NCBI RefSeq assembly: GCF_005517195.1
Contig: NZ_CP040244.1
Coordinates: 4,048,001-4,112,000 of the forward strand
Length of the DNA stretch: 64,000 bases
DNA from: Streptomyces vilmorinianum
GTDB lineage: Bacteria; Actinomycetota; Actinomycetes; Streptomycetales; Streptomycetaceae
Direction: 5' to 3'
Shown: in pieces, positions 26,558-35,698 of the stretch
Layout of the letters: the number at the start of each line of letters is the position of its first letter
Position numbering within the stretch: position 1 is the stretch's first letter
The notes under the pieces: model-generated
Database searches by the model: none
Told to the model about the DNA's origin: nothing
The model's input: the letters and a program-made list of their open reading frames with translations, nothing else
Program-made: the position numbers and the translations under genes

Positions 26558-29419
26558 TCAGTCGGCTCTGCCAGGGCTGCCGAAGCGGAAGGCGGAGAGG
26601 CGGAAGTCACCGTGCAGGGTCAGGCGCAGGTCGTGGACGCCCTCGGGCGGGGCGTCCAGTTCGCCTGCGACGGTCTGCCATGCGTAGCGGTCGCCGGTGA
26701 GGGGGACGTCGAGCTCGGCCAGCACCTGGTCACCCGCCTGGACGACCAGCCGCGCCTCGCTGGGGCCGGAGTCCTCGCGGGCGGTCTCGGCCTCGATCCG
26801 GACGGCCCCGGAGAGGTCGACGTCGTGGAAGAGAAGCGTCCCGGGCCGAGCGGGGTCGGTGGGCGTCACCGCGTCACCGTCGGCCCGAGTGGCGTCGACG
26901 AGGGTGACGTCCGCGTAGTCGTCGAAGTCGACCGCCAAGGTCCGCCGTTCCACGACGCCCCGGGCCGCCGAGGCCGTCCCGGTCACCGTCAACGGTGCGG
27001 TGAGGACCGGGTGATCGGCGGAGCGGGCGACGATGATCTCGTAGCCGCCGGGATCGACGGTGAAGGCGGAGGTGGCGACATCCCAGTGGGCGAGCCGTTC
27101 GGCGGGGAGTCGGAACGTCACCTCGCGGCTCCCCCCTGGTTCCAGGCGCACCTTGCGGAAGTCGGCCAGGCGCAGCCTGGGCGCCTCGTGACGGGCGTCC
27201 AGCGCCCGGACGTACAGCTGCACCACCTCGCTGCCGGCCCGGGCACCGGTGTTGGCCAGGGTCGCCGTGATGTCGACCGCACCGTCCTGGCCGGTCGACG
27301 ACCGCGACAGCCGCAGGTCGCGGTAGGAGAAGTCGGTGTACGACAGGCCGTGGCCGAAGGGGTAGAGGGGCGCGGCCGGGTGGTACTGGTAGGTCCAGCC
27401 CGCCTTGATGATGTCGTAGTCGAGCGGGGCCGGCAGCGGATCGCCGCCCCGGTACCAGGTCTGCGGGAGGCGCCCGGCGGGGTCGGCCTCGCCGACGAGC
27501 ACGGCGGCCAGCGCGTGGCCCGTCTCCTGCCCGCCGTGGGATGTCCACGCCACGGCGGGCAGGTGCTCGTCGGCCCAGTCGACGGCGTACGGGTAGCTGC
27601 TCATCACCACGAGCGCCGTCTCCGGACGCACGGCCGCGACCGTGCGGAGCAGCTCCTCCTGCGTCGCGGGCAGGTCGATGTCCGCGCGGTCCTCGGTCTC
27701 ACGGCCGTTGATCATGGGGTGGTTGCCGAGGACGACGACCGCCGCGTCGGCCGCCTCGGCGGCTGCCCGGGCCTCGGCCGCGCCGTCGCGCAGCAGCTCT
27801 CGCCCCCAGCGTTCGGCGGAGTCCGGGGCATCGGCGGTCACGGTGACGCGGCCGTCGGTCGGATCCACGGCGGCGTAGCGGCCGGTGAGCACGGAGCGCA
27901 GCAGCGCCGAGTCCTCCCCGGCCGGTTCGAGCCGGAAGGTCTCCTTGACGAACCAGTTCTTGAGCACCGTCTGGTCGGCCGCCACGGTGGCGTCGTCCTT
28001 GAGGCTCAGGTAGTGGCCGGTGTCGGTGGCGCGGAGGGTCAGCGTGCCGCGGCCCCAGTCGGTCACGTCGAAGGCGGTCTTGCCGAGGAGTTCGCCGGTG
28101 GTGCGGGAGCGCAGCGCGATACGGTCGGCACCCTCCACCCGGACCACTTCGCCGCCGTGGGCGCCGAGGGCGGCGGCGAGGCCGTCGGCGATGGTCACCT
28201 GGTAGGGCATGGTGCCGCTGTACCAGTCCTCGCACAGAGTGTCGGCGAGTGGGCCGATGACGGCGATCCTCGGTGTCCGCGCCGGGTCCAGCGGCAGCAG
28301 GCCGTCGTTCTTGAGCAGCACCACCGACTCGGTCGCCGCGTGCCGCGCCAGGGCGCGGTGCTCGGGGCAGTCGATCACCTCCGGGCCGATCCCGGCGTAC
28401 GGGTCGAGGTCCGAATCGAACTCACCGAGGCGGAAACGGAGTTCGAGCTGGCGACGCACCGCGCGGTCCACGTCGGCCTGTTCCATCAGGCCGCGCTCCA
28501 GTGCCTCGCGCAGTCGGCCGACCGGCGTGGCGCTGTCCTCGTTGTGGTCGGTGAAGCTGTCGATGCCGGCCTTGAGTGCGGCGGCGTGCGACTCGGCGTG
28601 GTCGTCGAAGTAGTGCTCCGGGTCGACCAGGTTGGAGGGGGCCTCGGCGTCGCTGACCACGAACAGCTCGTGCCCGGTGGGCCGCGCCCAGCGGCGCAGC
28701 TCGGTCTCGATCAGCCGGCTGACGTGGCAGGGGCGGCCGTTGACCAGGTTGTACGCGGCCATGGCTCCGGTCGCGGCGCCGGAGGCGACGACGGGCCGGA
28801 AGGCGGCCAGGTCGTACTCGTGGAGGACGCGCGGGCGCAGTCCGGAGGAGGTGGTGCAGCGGTCGTCCTCGTTGTTGTAGGCGAGGAAGTGCTTGAGAAC
28901 GGGAGCCGCCCGCAGGTAGGTCGGGTGGTCGCCGGCCAGGCCCCGGCAATATGCCTCGCCGAGCCGGGCGGTGTGCACCGGGTCCTCGGAGTAGCCCTCC
29001 TCGTTGCGTCCCCAGCGCGGGTCGCGCAGCAGGTTCAGTACGGGTGCCCAGGCCTGCAGGCTGTGAAAGCCGCCCCCGGTGGCGGGCGTGCGGTGGTGGT
29101 GGAAGGCGCGCAGTTCGACCGAGACGGCCTCGGCGACCCGACGCACCAGGTCCTCGTCCCAGGTGGCGCCGAGGCCGACAGCCTGCGGGAAGACCGTCGC
29201 CACCCCCAGCCAGGAGACCCCGTGCAGGGCCTCGCTGCCCGTACGGAAGGCAGCGAGGCCGAGCCGGGGGACGGCCGGCACGTACTGGTGCAGCATCGCG
29301 ATCCGCTCTTCGGGCATGAGCCGTGAGAGCAGGTCGTCGACGCGCTTCTGCAGTGGCAGCGCGGGATCACGGAAATCGGGTGGCTCGGATGCGGACGCGG
29401 GCGCGGGCGCGTAACTCAC
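26558..29419 (-). CDS. Large multidomain GH3 glycosidase (beta-glucosidase/xylosidase type)
   Basis: A 953-residue protein from GTG 29419 (GAGGGG about 7 bases ahead), with no signal peptide. The GH3 N domain (about 15-330) contains RDPRWGRNEEGYSEDP, KHFLAYNNEDDR and the nucleophile region FVVSDAEAPSNLV (Asp near 256). The GH3 C domain begins with VVLLKNDGLLPLDP near 375. It is interrupted at about 430-545 by a beta-trefoil/fascin-like stretch (TGHYLSLKDDATVAADQT) and resumes with LGNHPMINGRETEDRADIDL. A fibronectin-III-like domain and a CBM6-like beta-sandwich finish the protein. It probably trims non-reducing ends of imported oligosaccharides. A perfect 14-bp operator lies 41 bp upstream. 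Two decayed relatives lie at 56633 and 59695. Confidence 0.9.
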   Translation of the reverse strand: MSYAPAPASASEPPDFRDPALPLQKRVDDLLSRLMPEERIAMLHQYVPAVPRLGLAAFRTGSEALHGVSWLGVATVFPQAVGLGATWDEDLVRRVAEAVSVELRAFHHHRTPATGGGFHSLQAWAPVLNLLRDPRWGRNEEGYSEDPVHTARLGEAYCRGLAGDHPTYLRAAPVLKHFLAYNNEDDRCTTSSGLRPRVLHEYDLAAFRPVVASGAATGAMAAYNLVNGRPCHVSRLIETELRRWARPTGHELFVVSDAEAPSNLVDPEHYFDDHAESHAAALKAGIDSFTDHNEDSATPVGRLREALERGLMEQADVDRAVRRQLELRFRLGEFDSDLDPYAGIGPEVIDCPEHRALARHAATESVVLLKNDGLLPLDPARTPRIAVIGPLADTLCEDWYSGTMPYQVTIADGLAAALGAHGGEVVRVEGADRIALRSRTTGELLGKTAFDVTDWGRGTLTLRATDTGHYLSLKDDATVAADQTVLKNWFVKETFRLEPAGEDSALLRSVLTGRYAAVDPTDGRVTVTADAPDSAERWGRELLRDGAAEARAAAEAADAAVVVLGNHPMINGRETEDRADIDLPATQEELLRTVAAVRPETALVVMSSYPYAVDWADEHLPAVAWTSHGGQETGHALAAVLVGEADPAGRLPQTWYRGGDPLPAPLDYDIIKAGWTYQYHPAAPLYPFGHGLSYTDFSYRDLRLSRSSTGQDGAVDITATLANTGARAGSEVVQLYVRALDARHEAPRLRLADFRKVRLEPGGSREVTFRLPAERLAHWDVATSAFTVDPGGYEIIVARSADHPVLTAPLTVTGTASAARGVVERRTLAVDFDDYADVTLVDATRADGDAVTPTDPARPGTLLFHDVDLSGAVRIEAETAREDSGPSEARLVVQAGDQVLAELDVPLTGDRYAWQTVAGELDAPPEGVHDLRLTLHGDFRLSAFRFGSPGRAD

Positions 29420-29459
29420 GTGGAAACCCCTCAGGCGAGCTGGTTACGGTGGCCGTTCG

Positions 29460-29473
29460 TCGAAGCGCTTCGA
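29460..29473. promoter_or_regulatory. LacI-type operator TCGAAGCGCTTCGA (GH3 promoter)
   Basis: A perfect 14-bp palindrome with central CG, 41 bp upstream of the GH3 start. It is identical to the site at 56415 and near-identical to six others in the window, including the one next to the LacI gene at 44594. Confidence 0.85.
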
Positions 29474-29502
29474 CGGTCCCATTCACCTCCCTGACCTGTC
29501 AA
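29474..29502 (-). promoter_or_regulatory. Promoter -35 box and spacer of the GH3 gene
   Basis: On the minus strand TTGACA (plus 29497-29502) is followed by exactly 23 bases and then the operator. With an 18-base spacer the -10 hexamer would be GACCGT, whose last T is the first base of the operator. The same spacing occurs at 44533. Confidence 0.55.
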
Positions 29503-29579
29503 TGAAAGCCGCAGAGAAAGTGCTTCCCCGTCAACTCTCACGTGTTCCGCGAAACCACTCCGTCACCCTCCTTTGCCGA

Positions 29580-29593
29580 GGCAAGCGATTCGA
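29580..29593. promoter_or_regulatory. Degenerate second operator copy
   Basis: GGCAAGCGATTCGA matches the 14-bp operator at 10 positions, with the right arm TTCGA intact. It lies exactly 120 bp from the perfect site at 29460, the same distance seen between paired operators at 59523/59643 and (121 bp) 39876/39997. On its own it would not be called. Confidence 0.35.
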
Positions 29594-29595
29594 CG

Positions 29596-29943
29596 TCAGG
29601 ACCCGATCTGCGCCCGCACGTCGACGACCCGTTCGAAGAAGAACTCGTGCTTGAGGAAGGAGACGTCGTACTCGTGACCCGGGTACGGCGGGATGAGCTG
29701 GGCGGCCTGGAACAGCCGCCAACCGTCCTGCAGCGCGGCCACCCCCGACTCGTACGGCGGCTCGTCGCTGTCGCCCGTGGTGGGCGAGGTGCGGCCGGTG
29801 CCGTCGTAGCGCGACCAGCCGACGACATGGGAGTCCAGCGCCGAGCTCGCCAGGTACAGCACGAGCACCTGCTGCCGCAGCACCGGGGCCGCGGGGCCGT
29901 CTCCGGTGTCCGCCGACGCGGGCGGCATCGCTTCGGTCGTCAT
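29596..29943 (-). CDS. Small hypothetical protein coupled to the PhyH-like gene
   Basis: A 115-residue protein starting MTTEAMPPASADTGDG, overlapping the upstream PhyH-like stop by ATGA. The folded part (LRQQVLVLYLASSALDSHVVGWSRYDG, YESGVAALQDGWRLFQAAQLIPP, EYDVSFLKHEFFFERVVDV) contains several aromatic residues and no membrane segment. I do not recognise a characterised family. The tight overlap says it works with the oxygenase. Confidence 0.7.
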   Translation of the reverse strand: MTTEAMPPASADTGDGPAAPVLRQQVLVLYLASSALDSHVVGWSRYDGTGRTSPTTGDSDEPPYESGVAALQDGWRLFQAAQLIPPYPGHEYDVSFLKHEFFFERVVDVRAQIGS

Positions 29944-30755
29944 GCCACGGTCTCCTTCGGGCGGTTGGAGACCCTGGTCACCCAGTGGTCGAGGTCGAAG
30001 CCGTCGTCGCCGGTCAGCTCCCGCCACAGCAGGATGCGGTTGTACCGCTCCAGCCGGCCGGTCGCTCCCTCGTACCACGGGAACATCGCGTCCAGCTCCG
30101 CTGCCACCTGCGGGTCGTGGAGATCCGAGGTGTCCCACAGACGTCGTTGACGCACCCTGGGATTGAAGCGGATCTTGAACATGTAGCGGAGGATGTCGCT
30201 GTCGTTGCGCCGGCCCCCGTGCCAGATGCCGTGGTGCAGAAGCACCACCGTGCCGGCCGGGCAGACCAACCGGTCCTGACCGCGCAGGTTCTGGTAGCGG
30301 CCGGTGTCCGATTCGTTGATCCGCCGCAGATGGCTGCCCGGCACGCTGAGCGTTCCGCCCATCTCCAGCGTCACGGTCTGCGGGTAGTACATCAACTGGA
30401 CGTCGAAGGCGTCCGGTCGGACGTCGATGATGGCGTCCCCGTGCAGCGCCTGGGCGGCGCCTCCGTGAGGCTCGCGGGTATGCACGAAGTGGTGGTCCAC
30501 CCACGGCTCCGGGCCGACCATGCTGCGCAGGGCCCCTGCCACCTGTGGCAGCTCCAGCAGCCTGCGGACGAAGGAGCCCTTCGCGTACGCATCGGACAGC
30601 GGTGTCCCGTACGGCACCGGCGGCACCCCGCCCGCCAGTACCGCCAGGCCCTCGGCGTTCATCTCCGCCGGAACCACCGCGTCCAGCCGTAGTGACCCGC
30701 GCGCCACGAAGCGCGCCATCTGCACCGAGTTCAGCAGTTCTTGCCTGTTCTCCAT
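29940..30755 (-). CDS. Phytanoyl-CoA dioxygenase (PhyH) family oxygenase
   Basis: A 271-residue Fe(II)/2-oxoglutarate-type oxygenase. The facial triad is readable: HxD in LHGDAIIDV near residues 106-108 and the distal His in HHGIWHGGRRN near 178, with the Arg expected to bind 2-oxoglutarate just after. QLMYYPQTVTLEMGGTLSVPGSHL is the typical strand pair around the active site. The start is ATG 30755 (MENRQELLNSVQ). It is divergent from an AraC regulator 143 bp away, which probably controls it. The substrate is unknown; PhyH enzymes hydroxylate small molecules, including natural-product and lipid intermediates. Confidence 0.85.
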   Translation of the reverse strand: MENRQELLNSVQMARFVARGSLRLDAVVPAEMNAEGLAVLAGGVPPVPYGTPLSDAYAKGSFVRRLLELPQVAGALRSMVGPEPWVDHHFVHTREPHGGAAQALHGDAIIDVRPDAFDVQLMYYPQTVTLEMGGTLSVPGSHLRRINESDTGRYQNLRGQDRLVCPAGTVVLLHHGIWHGGRRNDSDILRYMFKIRFNPRVRQRRLWDTSDLHDPQVAAELDAMFPWYEGATGRLERYNRILLWRELTGDDGFDLDHWVTRVSNRPKETVA

Positions 30756-30898
30756 GGCGGCCACGCTAGGTCCGGCCGCCGCGCACCGCGTGGGCCGCGT
30801 TCACCCTCCACTGGTCGATTTTCACTCTGCCGTCCGCCACGCACGTCGACGACCGCGTCCCAGGACTGGCCGCGTCCACCGTGGTAGAAAACGTGCCC

Positions 30899-31699
30899 AT
30901 GCAGACGGTCCTCGCCCATCTCGACGACCCTCCCACTCTCGCCGCCGTCGGAATCGGCGTGCACGGTCCGGCCGGCCAGGTGGACGTGTTCTCACTGCCG
31001 GACCTGTGGCAGCTCCATCTGTACGGCTACGACGCCGACTTGACGGTCGACGGCACCGAGCACGCGATCCGCCCCGGGCGGGTCAGCCTCGTACCGCCCG
31101 GAACCGAGGTGCGTTACCGCTACCGGGGCCGCTCCGAGCACCTCTACGCCCACCTCCGCCTGGGCTCGGCGGGAACACCCCACAGCATTCCCGTGATCCA
31201 GCGCACCGGACCCGAGCTCGACCTGCTCACCGCACAGTTGCGGCAGGCACTGGCCGCCTGGCCGAACACCCCTGCCCGGGCCACCGCCGAGGTGTGGGCA
31301 GCCCTGTGGCGGATCGCCCGGCTCACCCCGCTGCGGGAGCAGAGCGCCCGGGCCGTCCATCCGGCGGTGGCGGCCGCGACGGCCCTGATCGAGGCGCGGC
31401 TGACGGAGTCCCTGACGGTGCCGGAGATCGCGAAGGCGGCCGGTGTCTCCCACAACCACCTGACCCGGCTCTTCCGCGCCGCCACCGGGGAAACCGTCGT
31501 CGGCTACATCCGGGCCCGCCGGATGGAACGCGCACGCCATTTCCTGCGGGCCACCACGCTCTCCATCCCCGCCGTCGCCGCCTCGGTCGGCATCCCCGAC
31601 CTCCAGGCGTTCAACAAGGCCTGCCGCCGTGAACTCGGCGCGTCACCTCGCGGCATCCGTACCGCCAGTCCCGCCCCGCGCGACAGCGCGGCTCAGTAG
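30899..31699 (+). CDS. AraC-family transcriptional regulator
   Basis: A 266-residue protein from ATG 30899. The N-terminal cupin-like sensor domain (LWQLHLYGYDADLTVDGTEH, GRVSLVPPGTEVRYRYRG) resembles sugar-sensing AraC members. The C-terminal pair of helix-turn-helix motifs reads LTVPEIAKAAGVSHNHLTRLF and LSIPAVAASVGIPDLQAFNK. It is divergent from the PhyH-like gene and likely regulates it. A GTG at 30881 would add six residues. Confidence 0.87.
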   Translation: MQTVLAHLDDPPTLAAVGIGVHGPAGQVDVFSLPDLWQLHLYGYDADLTVDGTEHAIRPGRVSLVPPGTEVRYRYRGRSEHLYAHLRLGSAGTPHSIPVIQRTGPELDLLTAQLRQALAAWPNTPARATAEVWAALWRIARLTPLREQSARAVHPAVAAATALIEARLTESLTVPEIAKAAGVSHNHLTRLFRAATGETVVGYIRARRMERARHFLRATTLSIPAVAASVGIPDLQAFNKACRRELGASPRGIRTASPAPRDSAAQ

Positions 31700-31841
31700 A
31701 TCCAGACCATCGGCAGGCGGCCCCCGTCTCCCGTCTCTCACGAGACTCGATCGGCTCCCGTTCCGAAGATCTCCGGCAACCCTTTCGCCTCCGGCGGCAA
31801 CTCAGCAGTACACCATCGGCTCGATCTCCGGACGGACGGAC

Positions 31842-32717
31842 ATGCGGACAGCGAGGCAGGCAACGCGGCAGCGCAGGCACAGGCGCAAGCACAGACACGG
31901 GCTGATGTGGAGCATGGTGGCGGTGCTGACAGCCGCAGGCGTCCTCACCTGCCTGGTGATGACGCTCCGCCCCGGCCCCACGGCCGATGCGGGGGCGGCC
32001 ACGACGGTAGCCCCCGTCGTCGGCACCGAGGCGGCGCCCACGACCGCTCCCTCGACCGGTTCCGCGATCGGCTCGCAGACGACCGGCCGCGCGGCACCGC
32101 GGCCCGGACGCATCCAGCCCCACACCACCTACGAGGGGGTCGCGACCGCATACAAGGCCGCGGACGGCGACGGCTCCTGCCTGTTCGGGCCGAGCGGCGA
32201 CCTCATGATCGCGGCCATGAACACCACCGACTACGAGTCGTCCAGGGCCTGCGGCGCGTACGTGCTCGTCCGCGCCTCCAACGGCGCCTCGATCACGGTC
32301 CGCATCACCAACGAATGCCCGCTGCCCTGCGCGCCCGGACAACTCGACCTCAGCGAGCAGGCATTCGCCAAGCTGGCAGACCTCAAGGTCGGCCGGCTCC
32401 CGATCACCTGGACCCTGCTGAGCCCCGGCACGCTCCGCCCGCTCTCCATCCGGTACAAGACCGGGTCCAGCCCCTACTGGTGCGGCATCCAAGTGAGCAA
32501 CCACCGCAATCCGATCGACCGGCTGGAGGTCCGCACCGCCCAAGGCTGGCGACAGCTACCCCGTACCGACTACAACCACTTCCTCTCCACCAACGGCAGT
32601 GGATGCGGCAGTTCGATCAGGATCACCGACGTCTACGGAGAACGGCTGACGGTCGACGGAATCGCGCTGAAGCCGGATGTCGTGCAGCCGACCCGCGTCC
32701 AGTTCGCCCCGCACTGA
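31842..32717 (+). CDS. Bacterial expansin (EXLX1-like, DPBB plus CBM63-like domain)
   Basis: A 291-residue secreted protein. An Arg/His-rich N-terminus (about 1-23) precedes one hydrophobic segment (MWSMVAVLTAAGVLTCLVMT), so it may be secreted or membrane-anchored, then a Thr/Pro/Ala linker. The double-psi barrel domain has GVATAYKAADGDGSCLFG, AAMNTTDYESSRACGAYVLV, ITNECPLPCAPGQLDLSEQAF. The second domain (YKTGSSPYWCGIQVSNHRNP, RTDYNHFLSTNGSGCG, DVYGERLTVDGIAL) is the CBM63-type sandwich. Expansins loosen cellulose-xyloglucan contacts without hydrolysis. It fits the surrounding xyloglucan enzymes. No copy of the 14-bp operator is visible upstream. Confidence 0.88.
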   Translation: MRTARQATRQRRHRRKHRHGLMWSMVAVLTAAGVLTCLVMTLRPGPTADAGAATTVAPVVGTEAAPTTAPSTGSAIGSQTTGRAAPRPGRIQPHTTYEGVATAYKAADGDGSCLFGPSGDLMIAAMNTTDYESSRACGAYVLVRASNGASITVRITNECPLPCAPGQLDLSEQAFAKLADLKVGRLPITWTLLSPGTLRPLSIRYKTGSSPYWCGIQVSNHRNPIDRLEVRTAQGWRQLPRTDYNHFLSTNGSGCGSSIRITDVYGERLTVDGIALKPDVVQPTRVQFAPH

Positions 32718-32974
32718 ACCCACCCGCTTCGAGACGAGCTGCCCGAGAATGTCGAGCACCCGGTCCACCACCGCGGGGACGGGCACCTCTCCGTCGATGA
32801 CCTTGGCGGCCTCTGCCAAACCAGCACGCAGGGCGAGGGCGCCGGACACGTGCTGTTGACCATTCGGTACCTACCGTGACCGAGTCGGCGCACCAGACGG
32901 AGCGGACCTAGGCTGGAACCAGCCGCTGGAAACCGGTCCTGGCGAGCACCGCTGTCCGGACGGAGGCGTGGCGC

Positions 32975-35392
32975 GTGGAGATGGCTGCCAAGCAGGATGC
33001 CCCGACTGCCGCTGCCGTGGTCGACCCGGACGGCATGGTGAGTGGTTGGAGCGAGGGCGGGCGGCTGCTGCTGGGCTGGTCGGCGGAGGAGACCGTGGGG
33101 CGTCCCGTGACCGACCTGTTGGTCGGTCGCCCAACCGACTTCCCCGAGAATCTCGGCATCGGCTCCGACCCCACGGGAGTCGTCCCGCTGCGCCACCGGG
33201 ACGGTTCCACGGTGGACGCCGTGCTGACGGCCCATCCGCTGCGCGGCGCGGACGGCCGTTCGCTGGGCCACGTGGTGACCGTCCAGCAGTGGGGACGCCG
33301 CCCCGTGATCGCCGACCGGGCCTTCGAGCAGTGCCCCTTCGCTCTGGGCGTCTACGACCCTGAGCTGCGGTTTCTGTGGGTCAATGCCTCCGCGTGCCGA
33401 GTGATGGCGCACTCCGAGGAGCAGGTGCTCGGTGAGAAGTACCGCGAGCTGTTCCCCGAACTGGACGACATGGCATACACCGACCGGCTCTCCGAGGTGG
33501 CGAGGACGGGCGAGCCCGCGCGCCTCATCACCGTCTTCCGCCCGCTCGGCAGCAACTACGCCAACGCCTGGGCCACCAGCATGTGGCCCGTCCGAGATGC
33601 CGAGGGCAAGGTCCGCGCGGTCGCCAACTGGGGATTCGACATGAGCGCCGAGTACTGGGCTCGGCAACGCCTGCTCATCCTCAACAAGGCCAGCGGCGGC
33701 ATCGGCCTGACACTCGACGTGATGGGCACCGCCCAGGAACTGGCCACGACCCCGGTGCCGGGATTCGCCGACCTCGTCACCGTAGACCTCTTCGACGAGG
33801 TGCTGCGCGGGGAGGAACCGACCTCCGCGTCCGCGTTCACCCCCGGCGAGACCATCGCGCTCAGCCGTGCCGCCCAGCACAGCGCGAAGGAGGACACCGA
33901 CCGGGCGCCCGGGCCCGCGACGCCGGTCAGCCACACTCCCGGGTCCGTCGCCGCCCGCTGCATGGCCACTGGCAGGTCCACGGTCGAGCTCGCCGCTCAG
34001 CCCGGCCAGGGCGGCGAATGGGCCTTCGGGCCCGGGCTCGCCGCCGACCCGGCCCACTGGCCACCGGGCAACCCGTTGATCGAAGGGGCCATCGCCGCGG
34101 ACGGGCTGACCGGCCGGATCACCGTGCCGCTCCGGGCCCGCGGCGCGCTGCTCGGCGTCGTCGCCTTCTCCCGCCTCGACCGGCCCGAGGCCTTCACCGC
34201 CGACGACCTGATCCTCGCCGAGGAGATGACCGCCAAAGCCGCCGTCGCCATCGACAACGCCCGCCGGTACTCGCGCGAACGCACGACCGCGCTCACCCTG
34301 CAGCGCAGCCTGCTCCCGCAGAGGCTGCCGAACCAGGAGGCGGTCGAGGTGGCATCCCGCTACCTGCCCGCCGGGACCGGCGCGGAAGTGGGCGGTGACT
34401 GGTTCGACGTCGTTCCGCTGTCCGGTGCCCGGGTCGCCCTGGTCGTCGGCGATGTCGTCGGCCACGGCCTGCACGCCTCGGCCGCCATGGGCCGGCTGCG
34501 CACCGCGGTCCGCACTCTCGCCGACGTCGACCTGCCGCCGGACGAGCTGCTGACCCACCTGGACGACCTGGTCCTCCACCTCGCCGGCGACCTCCAGCCC
34601 GCCGGCCACTTCGAGCCGACCGGCGAGTCCGGCGCCACCTGCCTGTACACCGTCTACGACCCTGTCTCCCGGCGCTTCACGCTGGCCAGCGCCGGCCATC
34701 CGCTGCCGCTGATCATCTCCCCGGACGGCACCAGGACACCGGTACCCGCCCATCCGGGTCCGCCGCTCGGCATCGGTGGGCTGCCTTTCGAAGCCACCGA
34801 GCTCGAGCTGCCCGAGGGCAGCCTGCTCGTCCTCTACACCGACGGACTGGTGGAAAGCCGCGAGCGCGACGTCGACCAGCGGATCGCCGAACTGCTGCGA
34901 GCCCTGAACCACTCGGCCACCTCCCTGGAGGCCCTGTGCGACACGGTCATGGACGCCATGCTCCCCGAACACCGCACCGACGACGCCGCCCTGTTGCTCG
35001 CTCGCACTCACGCGCTGGATCCCCACCACGTCGCCGACCTGGTCGTAGAGCCCGACCCCGCGCAGGTACCGCGCGCCAGGAAGTTCGCCGTCGACCAGGT
35101 GGACGCCTGGGGCCTGGAGGAGGCGTCATTCGTCACCGAACTGGTCGTCAGCGAGCTGGTCACCAACGCCATCAGATACGGCGAGCCACCGATCAGGCTG
35201 CGGCTGATTCGCGATACTTCCCTGATCTGCGAGGTCTTCGACGGAAGCAACACCGCTCCGCACCTGCGCCGAGCCCGCGACTTCGACGAGGGTGGCCGGG
35301 GCCTGCTGCTCGTCGCCCAGCTCACCCAGGAGTGGGGCACCCGGCACACCACCAATGGCAAGACGATCTGGTGCGCGCAGGCCCTCCCCTAG
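32975..35392 (+). CDS. PAS-GAF-PP2C(SpoIIE)-HATPase signalling phosphatase
   Basis: An 805-residue soluble protein from GTG 32975 (GGAGG 8 bases upstream). The first two modules are PAS-like (about 1-105 and 108-220, with FALGVYDPELRFLWVNASAC). A GAF-like domain spans about 230-440. The PP2C/SpoIIE phosphatase domain (about 455-665) shows LQRSLLPQRLP, GAEVGGDWFDVV, VVGDVVGHGLHAS, and LYTDGLVESR with the metal-binding Asp residues. The C-terminal HATPase/RsbW-type domain has VSELVTNAIRYG and EGGRGLLLVAQL. Such proteins switch anti-sigma/anti-anti-sigma systems in Streptomyces. Signal and target are unknown. Confidence 0.9.
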   Translation: MEMAAKQDAPTAAAVVDPDGMVSGWSEGGRLLLGWSAEETVGRPVTDLLVGRPTDFPENLGIGSDPTGVVPLRHRDGSTVDAVLTAHPLRGADGRSLGHVVTVQQWGRRPVIADRAFEQCPFALGVYDPELRFLWVNASACRVMAHSEEQVLGEKYRELFPELDDMAYTDRLSEVARTGEPARLITVFRPLGSNYANAWATSMWPVRDAEGKVRAVANWGFDMSAEYWARQRLLILNKASGGIGLTLDVMGTAQELATTPVPGFADLVTVDLFDEVLRGEEPTSASAFTPGETIALSRAAQHSAKEDTDRAPGPATPVSHTPGSVAARCMATGRSTVELAAQPGQGGEWAFGPGLAADPAHWPPGNPLIEGAIAADGLTGRITVPLRARGALLGVVAFSRLDRPEAFTADDLILAEEMTAKAAVAIDNARRYSRERTTALTLQRSLLPQRLPNQEAVEVASRYLPAGTGAEVGGDWFDVVPLSGARVALVVGDVVGHGLHASAAMGRLRTAVRTLADVDLPPDELLTHLDDLVLHLAGDLQPAGHFEPTGESGATCLYTVYDPVSRRFTLASAGHPLPLIISPDGTRTPVPAHPGPPLGIGGLPFEATELELPEGSLLVLYTDGLVESRERDVDQRIAELLRALNHSATSLEALCDTVMDAMLPEHRTDDAALLLARTHALDPHHVADLVVEPDPAQVPRARKFAVDQVDAWGLEEASFVTELVVSELVTNAIRYGEPPIRLRLIRDTSLICEVFDGSNTAPHLRRARDFDEGGRGLLLVAQLTQEWGTRHTTNGKTIWCAQALP

Positions 35393-35504
35393 GCCTGTGT
35401 GATCCGCCCTGCTGGAGGACCGCATCGCCGAAGCCACCCTCCAGGGCAAGACACCATGGATGAAAGACTCAGAACCGCCCTCAGTTCCACCGTCTCCTCA
35501 GTGT

Positions 35505-35625
35505 CCGCCTCCCCGGCCTCTTACCCGTATCGCCGCTCTGGACGTGCTGGACGTGCGTTTCCCGACGTCCGACCACGCAGCGCGTGCGAGCTGACCGGGA
35601 CGGGTCGGACGCGATGAACCCCGAA
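35505..35625 (+). pseudogene. Fragment of L-fuconate-dehydratase-like enolase-superfamily gene
   Basis: The segment 35526-35570 reads RIAALDVLDVRFPTS and, after a frame change, 35599-35622 reads DGSDAMNP. In L-fuconate dehydratases these two motifs are adjacent at the extreme N-terminus (ALxxxDVRFPTSRxLDGSDAMNP). The rest of the ~440-residue enzyme is gone. The match is from recall of the Xanthomonas enzyme and related sequences. It opens a row of sugar-acid catabolism fragments. Confidence 0.5.
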
Positions 35626-35698
35626 GATCGGCCGCGACCCGGCCGATCGACGAACCGCGACTGACGAGGAGGGTGATCGTCCAGCGCATCGATTCTCG

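Noticed and set aside
32556..35029. Long minus-strand open frame opposite the PAS/GAF/PP2C gene
   Set aside because: It has no recognisable motif, is Gly/Arg/Val-rich, and is explained as the high-GC antisense shadow of the plus-strand gene.
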